Assembly: GCA_937625935.1 (NCBI GenBank) | Contig: OW569350.1 | Coordinates: 124,001-188,000, forward strand | DNA from: Tetramitus jugosus | Lineage: Eukaryota > Heterolobosea > Eutetramitea > Acrasida > Vahlkampfiidae | Direction of reading: 5' to 3' | DNA: 64,000 bases | Program-made: the position numbers and the translations under genes | The notes under the pieces: model-generated | The model's input: the letters and a program-made list of their open reading frames with translations, nothing else | The model's database searches: none | Told to the model about the DNA's origin: nothing | Shown here: positions 34,475 through 43,889 of the stretch, piece after piece | Numbering within the stretch: the first letter of the stretch is position 1 | How the letters are laid out: every line of letters begins with the position of its first letter

Positions 34475-35269
34475 TTAGTCTTCATCATTTGGTACAGTCT
34501 CCTTGAGGTATTCTCTCAACGTGACACGAATTTCCGATGTATCATCACCTCTCAATGGACACTTGACAAATTCACATGACACCTTCATTTGAACCATTTC
34601 TAGTGCACCTCTGATCACACCTGCCAATAAATTACAATACCACAGACAACCATCACCACCACCCACACCAACAGCACCACCAGTGCTTGTCGTCGATGCT
34701 GCTTGTTGTCTCATATAATCAGGTAATTCTACAAAATCGTTCAATGGATTCTCATTAAACTGCAGAGTGTACTGTGTTTGATCAGCGTTCCACTGAACGA
34801 CATTGGCCGTAATGCCCAAAAACATTTTAAAGGCAACTTTGGCAATGGCTTCTGCTGTTTCGTGGAACTCTGAGCAACCACCGTTGGATGGATTGGATTT
34901 GGCCATGTATTCATCAATGAGTCTCTGACCCATCTTGTAACCCATCTTTTCCAGCTCGGTGTTGACTCGTTTCACATCTTCATAGTCCTTGAGCAATTGA
35001 GTCACAAGTGAGCCATAGGTCAGGGTCAATAGCTCTGAATTCTAATCATCATTGTATGCATATGTTATTGTTTGGAGAGAACAGAGAACATTTGTGATTG
35101 GTGTGAGTGATAAGCATGTTCAGTTGTTTTAGTGGACAAAAAAAAGCGAAAATTAAATGAGGAGGAGCAAAGGAGTTGTAGTTGTGGATGATCATACAAT
35201 TTTGTCAATCTTATTAAAGGTGGTTTCGCCTAGTCTCTGCAACTTGGCAACATTTTGAGCTGAAGACAT
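34475..35269 (-). CDS. TRAPPC3: TRAPP complex subunit 3 (Bet3, 212 aa, 2 exons)
   Basis: Exon 1 (35269-35198) encodes 24 residues (MSSAQNVAKLQRLGETTFNK...). A 156-bp intron with donor GTATGA follows, then exon 2 (35041-34475). The join reads KI-NSELLTLTYGSLVTQLLKDY, matching the Bet3 N terminus. Other family motifs are NTELEKMGYKMGQRLIDEY, AIAKVAFKMFLGIT, NPLNDFVELPD and LLAGVIRGALEMVQMKVSCEF. The Cys in NGGCSEFHETAE corresponds to the buried acylated cysteine of Bet3. A ~20-residue Thr/Gly-rich insertion (AASTTSTGGAVGVGGGDG) sits between FVELPD and WYCNLLAG, where other Bet3 proteins have a short loop. TRAPP tethers ER-to-Golgi vesicles and activates Rab1. Confidence 0.95.
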
Positions 35270-35390
35270 GTTGTTGTTGATTTCGTTCCTTTTGTTGTTG
35301 TTTTGTTGTTGTTCAAACAGATTTTCCCGCTTTTTTTTGCCGACAAATCTTCAAGAGTTACATCTATTGTCGATAATCTCTTAAGTTTTT

Positions 35391-37247
35391 TTATAATTCG
35401 ATTGAAGGCTTCCAGACCTGTATGCCCATTTCGCCTGTGCAAACCAAAACATCCTTCAAGCACACACTCCAGTGAACTTCCTTGATATTTTGACCAAAGT
35501 GCTCGAATCGAAGCTGAGCAGGAATATCCAATTCTTCTTCGTCGTCTTCTCCAGCATCAGTCATGTCCTTGGCTTCCACATCAGTTTCCAAACTCAAATC
35601 CCAAATGGTGACTCTGAAATCAGAGCTGACAGCCAGTATAGAATCATCTGTTGGATGCCATTCCATGCTTGTTACGTGCTCACCTTGCAGATAGTTGAAT
35701 TGGGCAACAGTGGTCTGTGGAGCTTTTGTAGCAATGGCTCTCATATCCCAAACAGTGACAATACCATCATCATCTCCAGATGCAATCTGATTTTGTTTCA
35801 GCTTGTTCCATGCAATCACATTCACATCAGTGTTGGAGACTTGGAAGCTCAGTCCTTCCTTCTTTGGCTGTCTCACATCCCAAATCATCACCTTTCCATC
35901 GCAACTGCAACTGGCAAACACATTGTCCTCACTTGGAGACCATTGGACATCTTCGACAGATTTGCTGTGTCTGTTGTAGTTGTTGCGCAACTTCCATGTG
36001 CCATCTGGAAGCATCGTGTGAACACAAATGTTGGCATTAAAGTCACCAGATGCCAAGTGACCTTGCACAACAGTACTCCAATCTAGAGCAAAACCTTCTG
36101 CTCTGTGATCCTTCAACACTTGAATGGCATGCTTTTGACCAGTGATTGGTATCTTTCCAGCTTTGGCATTGTTTGCATCTCTGCTCAACAATTCAAATTG
36201 AGAGGATGTATCAAAGATGCGCAGACTGGCATCAGAACACATGAGTGCACACATTCGAGTGTTTTGTGGCATACACTTGATCCTGTTCACTTCAGTGTTC
36301 AATGGAATATATAAATGCTCTAATATTGGCTCTTTTGTCTTGAGCAAATTGTTGCCCGAAGAGGCCTTCTTTGCCTTCTTCTTGCTGTTGCTACCGTTCA
36401 TCTCATTGTTTTCTTCCTCCTCATTGTCTTCTTCCTTGTTGTCGACAACGTCTTCGTCTTCATCTTCACTCTCAGAATCAGAATCATGTTCCGTCTTCAA
36501 CAAATTGCTCATCTTGAGAACATAGATTCGATTCTTTGCCTTTTCAGATGCTTGAGAACCAGCCACCATGTATGTAGTCATTGGAAAATCTGCTCTGTAC
36601 AGTCCATTGTTATCATTGATGAGATCACAGCTCAAACATGGCCATTCAACGTTCATTCTGTGGAACATGGTGTACGCTTCGTTCGAATAGTCCAATTCTT
36701 CATCATCGGCCAAATGATACGTCTTTGGGTTGTAAATGGCCACATTGTTCTTTGTCTTCTTCACTCCACTCTCATCACCATACACTTCTTCATCATCAGC
36801 CTCTTGATAATCATAGTCCAATGCCTGAGAAGCACCAAGGGTCAACTGAGCTTGTCGAATCATGTTTTTATAGTATGATTCCTTGTCATTTTCATCAACG
36901 ACTGCTCCACTTGTGGTCTGACTAATCTTCATTTGTTCAATTTGTTGCAAGAGCTTGTCTTCGTCTTCTTCGACATCAGAGTCATGTTGTTCATCATCGG
37001 AAATGTCTTCATCTGATGTGTATTCATCATTGTCGTCTTCTGGTTGATCATCATTCATGTCATCATCATCAACATCAGAGTCATCATCATCATTAGCTGG
37101 CACATAGGTTCGCTTCATTGATTTTGTCTGTTGTTGCTGTTGTTGCTGTTGTTGTTGTTCATTTTCTTCGTCGTCTTCATCGAAACGAGTCTTTGTAACG
37201 ATCCGTTTCTTGGCTGCTGGTTCAACTCTTCTTCTGTTGTTGGACAT
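35391..37247 (-). CDS. GRWD1: Glutamate-rich WD-repeat protein GRWD1/Rrb1 (618 aa)
   Basis: The ATG at 37247 starts a basic N terminus (RRRVEPAAKKR), then poly-Q and a long Asp/Glu-rich region (~25-160). The family block VAIYNPKTYHLADDEELDYS...MFHRMNVEWPCLSCDLI marks the N-terminal histone-binding-like helix. WD40 repeats fill the C-terminal two thirds, with GFALDWS, HSKSVEDVQWSPSEDNVFAS, CDGKVMIWDVR, VNVIAWNKLKQNQIASGDDDG and VTSMEWHPTDDSILA. A second acidic insertion lies at ~255-290. Rrb1/GRWD1 is a nucleolar chaperone that delivers ribosomal protein uL3 to pre-60S particles and also binds histones. The TRAPPC3 start lies 121 bp beyond its stop on the same strand. Confidence 0.94.
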   Translation of the reverse strand: MSNNRRRVEPAAKKRIVTKTRFDEDDEENEQQQQQQQQQQTKSMKRTYVPANDDDDSDVDDDDMNDDQPEDDNDEYTSDEDISDDEQHDSDVEEDEDKLLQQIEQMKISQTTSGAVVDENDKESYYKNMIRQAQLTLGASQALDYDYQEADDEEVYGDESGVKKTKNNVAIYNPKTYHLADDEELDYSNEAYTMFHRMNVEWPCLSCDLINDNNGLYRADFPMTTYMVAGSQASEKAKNRIYVLKMSNLLKTEHDSDSESEDEDEDVVDNKEEDNEEEENNEMNGSNSKKKAKKASSGNNLLKTKEPILEHLYIPLNTEVNRIKCMPQNTRMCALMCSDASLRIFDTSSQFELLSRDANNAKAGKIPITGQKHAIQVLKDHRAEGFALDWSTVVQGHLASGDFNANICVHTMLPDGTWKLRNNYNRHSKSVEDVQWSPSEDNVFASCSCDGKVMIWDVRQPKKEGLSFQVSNTDVNVIAWNKLKQNQIASGDDDGIVTVWDMRAIATKAPQTTVAQFNYLQGEHVTSMEWHPTDDSILAVSSDFRVTIWDLSLETDVEAKDMTDAGEDDEEELDIPAQLRFEHFGQNIKEVHWSVCLKDVLVCTGEMGIQVWKPSIEL

Positions 37248-37370
37248 TGCGCGTGTTGTGTTGGTGATGGTTGTTACGTTGGTTACGTGTTGTTGAGTTG
37301 TTTTAAAATGGTGTGTTTTTTAAATGTTGTTGTCGGAGTTGTGTGAAATTTGCACAAAAAATTTGAAGGT

Positions 37371-40125
37371 TCATTTTGATTTTTTTTCCGCTTCCGTGTA
37401 CTCTCCATCATTGTCACTGCCTGAGGAGGCTTGCTCTTCGTCAGCCTTTTGCTGGTTGTATGAAGTGATGCTTTGCTTCAGATTCACCAATTCAGTTTCT
37501 GTGATGCATTGCTGTTTGAGAGACATGTCCAGTATAACGTCACAAATTCTTATTCTTTGTTGGATGACCACATCAGCCGCAAACAGGTGTTTGTTTTTAA
37601 TTGGCAGTACTGGCTCTCGGTACTCTTCTTCCTCTTCTTCCCCTTCCTCATTCTCTTCCTGTGAATCTGGTATCTCGGTCGTGACCTGTTGTTGTTCCTT
37701 TGTAGCTTTGATTGCCTCTCTCATCTTCATGTCTTCGAAATAGATGCGAATGATTTGTTCAACATATTGTAACATGTATACACCGCAATCTGATGAGTTT
37801 TGCTGTATTGGTAACTTGGCATATTTGGATTTGATATCTTTCGCTTTCAGTGTGGGAATTCGTTCGTTGTGCTTCAGGATATATTTCTGTGTCAAATACA
37901 ATCGAATACGCTCCATCAATTTTCTGGGCATTGTACCTTCTAATGAATCACAATACATAAGAAATGGTTCGTCTGTATAATCTTCCACCAACAACTGAGA
38001 TGGATTACAAATAACAACTAATCTCCAATGCATATCGGAGCAAACAGGGATAAACACTAAGTCCTTTTCAAACAGCTGCATATCTTTCTCCACACGATTC
38101 ACACATCGCTCAATATCCCTCAATAGTAGAGGATAGAATTGAGAGTTGAAGATATGAAATCTTGACTTATATTCGGCAAACTCATTCTCTAGATACTTGA
38201 ACCAAAAATCTACTATATTATCGTTCAGGTATTGCTCCTGCGCTAATCTTCCAACATCAGACACGCACAACGAAATCTTATTATATACTAGTATTTCCTT
38301 ATTCGTAGGCATGTTAAACTGGAGACTCAAAGTTTGATTGCGTGTTGATGGTCTCGTTCTGCTCCGACCAACTGGTTCATCTGTGATTGGTTCCGTGTAA
38401 TCACCACTAACATCCATATCTGAGTCGCTTTCTGGCGTTCTTTGTATATTCGATTCTTCCTCTTCGTGTCCCTTCTGGATCTTCTTTAGTATTCGGTTAA
38501 TCGAAGCCTTGTGCGAATTTGAGAGGGAGTACTGCAACATAAACTCTAATTTCTTGTGCGTTTTTTCACATACATCCGGCAACTGCTTGAATTGAGGTAG
38601 TACTTGCTCTTGTATCGATTGATCATCGTTGAGAAGAAAAGTTATCCAAGAGGAGTCATTACCCGCATCAAACCATTCATATGGAATACCCCTGATCATT
38701 TCGTGATACTGAAAGCCGATGCACACACTCTCCGATTCACAATACCATGAATTATGTATGTTATCTAGAGAGAGCTCAATTGTTAGACTGGGTTCATTCA
38801 GTGCATGTACCTGAAATTGTAATGCCAACGGTGCTGTATTTGAAAAGCACAAGTCAGAGGCCCGTAATATCATTTTTGTGCCGAAAATGACTGCCATGTC
38901 AGCACGATAGTACCGTTGTATTTTTTCTGGCTTCTCTGGTGTTGGCATTTCGACATCTGAGTCAATAGAAAATGGATTATTCTCGGCACCAGTGCTGCTC
39001 ACAGATTCATTATGTATATTTTGCTCCTCTTCTGTTTGTTGCTCGTCATTTAGTGGCTCATCATTGACCATTTTTGCTCTTCTTTTACTCTGATGAACAT
39101 TGTTGATCTCACTTTCTACTTCTATTCTGCTTCGTTTTCGATTTTCGACTGTCATTGATTTCTCCATTGGTGATGCTGATGGCGATGGTACGTTCGTTAC
39201 ACCAGTTTTTCGTCTTGACCTAGGAGTACTCACTTTTTGAGACAAGTAATCAATATCAGCTTCATAACCATGATCCACAACATCAACCATGGGAAGTGAA
39301 TCAGATGGAGTATTGACGGTGGGTGTCGTTGGCGTTTCTTGCTGTTGCATCTCCTCATCTCGATCATCCACTTCACTATTAGGTGCATTGCGTGTTGTTT
39401 GTGTCGACATTGTTGTGTGACAAACATCAGTAGAGATCAAATCGTCATCCATAACTGTTGTTTTATTCTTCTTCTTCCTATTTTCATCATCCACAATTGC
39501 ATGGTTTGTATCGCTTGACATGTCATGATTAGTATCAACGGTTTTTCGATTAGTAGTAGATGATGATGATGAGACTGGTGAAGCATAGGAAATGACCTTT
39601 TTGGTTTCTTTTGGTTGTTGGTGAATAATGTTTCTAGGTTGTTGTTTTCGTTGTGTCTCTGTACTACCATGTTGTTCATCATTATGTGATGCTTTGCTTC
39701 TTCTTGATCGAGTTCCAAACGATGTTTGAATGAGCTTTGCTGCGTTCACGGATGATTGTCTCTTTGATTTTCGATGATTGTCATTGACATTCTCAGCAAT
39801 AATATTCAATTCGTTATCATTGTTGCTGTCATTATCATTTTCATCATCAACCATCATCACATGCTGTTGTTGATGATGACCACCACTGTCACCACTGTGT
39901 AGCAACTCGTCCTGTAGTATGTGAGTGTGAGTATATGAAAGATTCATTTGAGTCGATATTAGAAGTGATGTCATATGTGATGTTCGAGCGCAGCCGTTGG
40001 AAAAAGCTCTCATAAAGCACAGAAGTGTAACCGTAATCCCTTGGAAAGAAAATACATACGAATTGGTCTGGATTGATAAGATTGGGTTGGTCCTCTCTTC
40101 TCCGTTGTCTTCTGCGCTGCGTCAT
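37371..40125 (-). CDS. SUMO-specific protease of the Ulp1/SENP family (868 aa, 2 exons)
   Basis: Exon 1 (40125-40060) encodes 22 residues (MTQRRRQRRREDQPNLINPD...) and is joined in phase 0 across a 148-bp intron (donor GTATGT, acceptor CTACAG) to exon 2 (39911-37371). Residues ~1-600 are mostly disordered and rich in Lys/Arg and Asp/Glu; the Arg-rich start could be a nuclear signal. The C48 cysteine protease domain is at ~610-790: LNDNIVDFWFKYLENEF, the catalytic His in DMHWRLVVI, Asp in MYCDSLEG, and Gln and Cys in IQQNSSDCGVYMLQYVE. All catalytic residues are present. The enzyme would process SUMO precursors or remove SUMO from targets. A tail rich in Glu follows. The closest type may be SENP6/7 or Ulp2; this is uncertain. 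Confidence 0.92.
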
Positions 40126-40279
40126 CACCACGTGCTGTGCTGTTGCACTTGTTATGTTTGTTGTCTTGAGTTTCACGTGAAGAAGAAGGAACACGTGGGA
40201 AAAAAAGTACTTCAGAAAAAGGAAGAAAAAGTTCGAAACAACCCTCACAACCAAACCAACAACAACAAAACGATCACAC
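40126..40279. promoter_or_regulatory. Compact divergent promoter, SENP and TPR genes
   Basis: Only 154 bp separate the two divergent start codons, so both promoters must overlap. The stretch is A-rich on the TPR side, with no recognisable TATA element or initiator. Confidence 0.4.
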
Positions 40280-41650
40280 ATGTCTCAACCACAACAACAA
40301 CCATCTTCTTCACCATCCAATAATAGTGCCAATCGTTATGCACAACTAGTACAGAACGCTTCCGATCTCTCTCAAGAGAACAAAATCCCAGAGGCATGTT
40401 TCCAGTTGGCACTTGCGATCGATGAATCCAACACGACTCGTCAATTGCTTCAGATCAACACAGAATTGCCAATGTTGTTCACTCAAATCAAGACGGCCAA
40501 CCAGAAAAAAAAGGCACAAAAATATTTTGAGAGTCAACGTCAATCAAGCACAAGTGGTAGTGATGAAAGTGATGTCCATGTTGGTGTCGGTGTTTTGGAC
40601 ATGGTTGTCAATTTGTGTACGGCAGGATTGTATGAAGATGTTCAAATTGCCTTTGGTTACTTGAAACGAGTGATCCAATATGCCAATCAATACAATCAAA
40701 AGGAACAGGAGCATAAGAAGAGAACGATCCTTGGATATGTTTCTCAGTTTTTGATTGCTGAGAATTATATGAATTTGAAACGGTATTCTGATGCGATTGA
40801 GCCGTTGAGTGATTGTCTCAGTGGTATTCCATGGTTTCACTATGGTAGTTTTGTGTTGTCGACTGCACTTGTCAATGCAAAGCAATACTCAGAGGCGTTG
40901 TCTGCTGTGTCCAAGGCTATTGACTTGATTGTCGCCGAGTCTAACTTTGATCGCAAGCTAAAGAAGGCGAGTGAGAATTTGTCATTGAGCAGCATCAGCG
41001 ATGATGACGAGGAGGACAAAATGATTGAACTGTATTCAGAGTATCTCGTGATGAGAGGAAGGATATCAAACCAATTGAAGGACACTGAGAGTGCTGCTGC
41101 GGATTTCGATATGATATTGTCAATTGATCCAAATCATGTAGTTGCACGCGTGTCCCGAATACAGTTGAACTTGTCCAACAAATCCAACTTTGAAACCATA
41201 TCTTCAGATGTGGATAAGGTGTCTCAAATTCAACCAGAATTTGCAGCCTTTGCGAACACACTGAAAGCCAAAGCATTGAGAATCGAAAAGAGATATCAGG
41301 ATTCTTGCGATGCCTACGACTGTGCCATAAACTTTAGCAAGCAATATCCAGAGGGATTTGACATGTATGACTCCTATCTCGAGAAGGCACTGATCCAGAA
41401 ATTGTACCTTAGTAATTATTTGGGCGCAAAACAAACGTATGACGCTTGTATTGAACGCTATCATTCCAGACCAGAGCCATTGTACCTCCGAGGTAGATTG
41501 CTTGAGCAACAGTTGAGTCAACCAAAAGCAGCCAAAGCAGACTACAGGAATGCAGTGAAACGAATCCAAAAGTCCACCTCCCAGGCCCAATATACCAGAC
41601 TATTGTCTGATGTGAACTCCGCCTTGTCCAACCTCAACCTGCCAAAATAA
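40280..41650 (+). CDS. Tetratricopeptide-repeat protein of unknown role (456 aa)
   Basis: The ATG at 40280 starts a Gln/Ser/Pro-rich leader (~20 residues). The rest is helical, with TPR-like pairs of helices: LSQENKIPEACFQLALAIDE, LKRYSDAIEPLSDCLSGIPW, NAKQYSEALSAVSKAIDLI, LKDTESAAADFDMILSIDPN, EKRYQDSCDAYDCAINFSKQ and LSQPKAAKADYRNAVKRI. At least six repeats are visible, interrupted by an acidic linker near 235-250 (SISDDDEEDK). No catalytic domain or targeting signal is seen. TPR proteins are scaffolds that bind other proteins; I cannot assign a complex. No introns. Confidence 0.8.
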   Translation: MSQPQQQPSSSPSNNSANRYAQLVQNASDLSQENKIPEACFQLALAIDESNTTRQLLQINTELPMLFTQIKTANQKKKAQKYFESQRQSSTSGSDESDVHVGVGVLDMVVNLCTAGLYEDVQIAFGYLKRVIQYANQYNQKEQEHKKRTILGYVSQFLIAENYMNLKRYSDAIEPLSDCLSGIPWFHYGSFVLSTALVNAKQYSEALSAVSKAIDLIVAESNFDRKLKKASENLSLSSISDDDEEDKMIELYSEYLVMRGRISNQLKDTESAAADFDMILSIDPNHVVARVSRIQLNLSNKSNFETISSDVDKVSQIQPEFAAFANTLKAKALRIEKRYQDSCDAYDCAINFSKQYPEGFDMYDSYLEKALIQKLYLSNYLGAKQTYDACIERYHSRPEPLYLRGRLLEQQLSQPKAAKADYRNAVKRIQKSTSQAQYTRLLSDVNSALSNLNLPK

Positions 41651-41838
41651 CCTCCAAAATCAATATCTCCCACCAAAATCTGTTTCCTTTTGACCAAAAA
41701 ATTGTCCGTTACTTTTTCTGGAGGGAAAAACCGAAACAAACAGCAAAAACAAAACGGTTTAGAACAAGGCCAAACACATTCGTGTAATCGTCAAACGAGA
41801 GGGCAGATCTCTATTATCATCATCATTTACTTCCGATC

Positions 41839-43875
41839 ATGGCGAAACCAAAACAGACTAAACTAAGTAGCAGTAGCTCCAGCTCCAGTTCTTCCTCCAA
41901 ATCAAAAACTCCGACAACGAAAGCTCAAACTTCCATTCCTGATGATATCAGCACCCACAACAACAACAACAATCCACTCTTCAATATTGAAATCTTTGGA
42001 ATTCAAGAAGAGAATGAAATTCAACCATTGACACTGTTTCATCAATTGAAACAAATGGCTCTTGAGTTTCTCTTGTGCACTCCCAATGAATTCTATGCAC
42101 AACAACAAGCATCATCATCATCGACATCATTGGCACAACAATCACAACAAATGAAACAACAATGGAGAGATCATAAGCTTCTCATGCAAAGCTTATTGGA
42201 TGTCATTTCATCTTCCGAATCATTGATGAACAATAACAATAATAATAATAATAATAGTAGCTCTAGTATGAAACCATACTTGAAAGTACGATACTATCTC
42301 AGTTGCATCGAGCACAATGTTCACTTTGGAAAGACGGATTTGATTAGTGATCGATTTCGAATTTTGAATCAATTGAAGAGTGATCTGGGTGGATTGCAGA
42401 GAGCCATTGGTGACTATTTGAGAGAAAAGTGTATGAGCACAGAGTTTAGAGATGAGTTGCATTTGATTTTTCAGACGAGTAGTCGATTGAATGTGGAAGT
42501 GACTCAGTTCTTTGAAATGTGTGATTCGTTGCGATTGAAGAGACAACAAAAGAAGAGATCGACAAGGAGAAACGAGAATGATATTGATTATGATGAAGAA
42601 GAAGAAGATGAAGAAGAAGAAGCAGAAGAAGAGGAAGAAGAAGAAGAAGAAGTGGATGCAGATGGTTACACCAACTCTGAAAAGGCTCAAATTTTTAGAG
42701 CTTCGTTCCATTTGGGAAAGAAGTGCCGTGAATATGCGCGATCTGTTCCGTTGGGACCAAGCATGCTGCACCGAATGACTCGACTGTTGAATGAACAGCT
42801 CAACATGAGTGCTAGTCGCGCAGTTGCACCTTTGTCGACAACAGCAACTCCAACAACGACCAATCTGAAAAAGAAGGCAGCAGTTGCTGCTGAGAGTGAA
42901 CAAGAAGAAACAACGTCCAAGGCCACTACAAAACAGAAGCAACCTACAAACAAGAAGAGAGTGAGTGGAGCTGCTGGAGAGAGTGAACAAGCAACGCAAA
43001 CACCAAAATCCACTTCAAAAACATCCAAAACATCTGTCCCTGCACCTGTCTCCAATGCAAACGATATTGCCAATGTAGACGTGTTGAAACAGATGGCCAA
43101 GAGACACAAAGTAGACTGGGAGTCAGTACAAGATGCCACCAATCCTGCCATTCAATCATTTTTACAAACAAGGAGTACACTGTCTGGTTTGAGAGAGGAA
43201 TCAGATCGGTTGCTGAACACTGCCGTGGATCCATTGGGAGAAACGTTGGATCGTTTGGGTCGCATTCAGAAATCAAAGTCATCTTCGGCTTCTACGCCTG
43301 AGAGTCCAAATGACAGTGAAGCCACAACAGAGGCTGCTTCCTCATCTTCTACTAGGCGTAGATTGAATCAGAAACATGCCAGTGCCACACGAGTTCAAGA
43401 ACATTATCTAACATCGGATGAGGAGACGAGTGACAAGAACAAAACATCGTCCAAAACCGGTGATATTGTCAAGAACTTTAGAAGAAGTCAGAAGAAGGAT
43501 AAAACTCCACCCAAGTCCAAGAAGGCATCAAATGCCGAGGACACTTCAGAACGTGAGGACCAAACAGCGATACAATTGGCGAGCGTAGAAAAGAAGAAGC
43601 GATCTTCTGAACTGGGGAATGGCTCAAGGAAGGGCAAGAAGCGAGCGAGAGAAGAGAGCGACCAGGAGGATGATCAACACATCACACCCGAAAAGAGCAA
43701 GAAGAAGGCTAGAGTGCCATTCACAGCAGCTGAAGAGCAGAACCTGCGTGACGGAGTTGGAAAGTACAAGGTCGGTTCCTGGGCAATCATCTTGAAGAAT
43801 TACGATTTCCATCCAAGCAGAACTGGTATGGCTTTGCGAGACAAGTGGCGTAACATGATCAAGCTGCAACTCTAA
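41839..43875 (+). CDS. TRF-like protein with a C-terminal telobox Myb domain (678 aa)
   Basis: The ATG at 41839 opens a Ser-rich leader. Residues ~60-235 are a helical domain (FHQLKQMALEFLLC, LKVRYYLSCIEHNVHFGKTD, GGLQRAIGDYLREK) interrupted by poly-Asn; it could be a divergent TRFH dimerisation domain, but I cannot show that. Then come an acidic Glu tract (~250-275), a helical part (~277-330) and a long Lys/Ser/Thr-rich linker. The last ~55 residues are a single Myb repeat: VPFTAAEEQNLRDGVGKYKV, GSWAIILKNYDFHPSRTGMA, then LRDKWRNMIKL. That final segment matches the telobox motif of TRF1, TRF2 and Taz1, which binds double-stranded telomere repeats. Its position at the extreme C terminus is as in TRF proteins. 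A role in telomere binding is inferred from this domain. Confidence 0.75.
   Translation: MAKPKQTKLSSSSSSSSSSSKSKTPTTKAQTSIPDDISTHNNNNNPLFNIEIFGIQEENEIQPLTLFHQLKQMALEFLLCTPNEFYAQQQASSSSTSLAQQSQQMKQQWRDHKLLMQSLLDVISSSESLMNNNNNNNNNSSSSMKPYLKVRYYLSCIEHNVHFGKTDLISDRFRILNQLKSDLGGLQRAIGDYLREKCMSTEFRDELHLIFQTSSRLNVEVTQFFEMCDSLRLKRQQKKRSTRRNENDIDYDEEEEDEEEEAEEEEEEEEEVDADGYTNSEKAQIFRASFHLGKKCREYARSVPLGPSMLHRMTRLLNEQLNMSASRAVAPLSTTATPTTTNLKKKAAVAAESEQEETTSKATTKQKQPTNKKRVSGAAGESEQATQTPKSTSKTSKTSVPAPVSNANDIANVDVLKQMAKRHKVDWESVQDATNPAIQSFLQTRSTLSGLREESDRLLNTAVDPLGETLDRLGRIQKSKSSSASTPESPNDSEATTEAASSSSTRRRLNQKHASATRVQEHYLTSDEETSDKNKTSSKTGDIVKNFRRSQKKDKTPPKSKKASNAEDTSEREDQTAIQLASVEKKKRSSELGNGSRKGKKRAREESDQEDDQHITPEKSKKKARVPFTAAEEQNLRDGVGKYKVGSWAIILKNYDFHPSRTGMALRDKWRNMIKLQL
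42583..42656 (+). repeat. GAA-rich repeat encoding poly-Glu
   Basis: A run of GAA/GAT codons encodes an acidic homopolymer in the TRF-like protein. The plus-strand neighbouring frame gives a spurious Lys/Met-rich peptide. Confidence 0.75.
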
Positions 43876-43889
43876 TGTAACTTTATTTA

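Noticed and set aside
42220..42999. Long minus-strand frame rich in Phe/Leu opposite the TRF-like gene
   Set aside because: It is the antisense of Glu-, Asn- and Lys-rich codons. The plus-strand frame carries a conserved Myb domain and spans the whole region.
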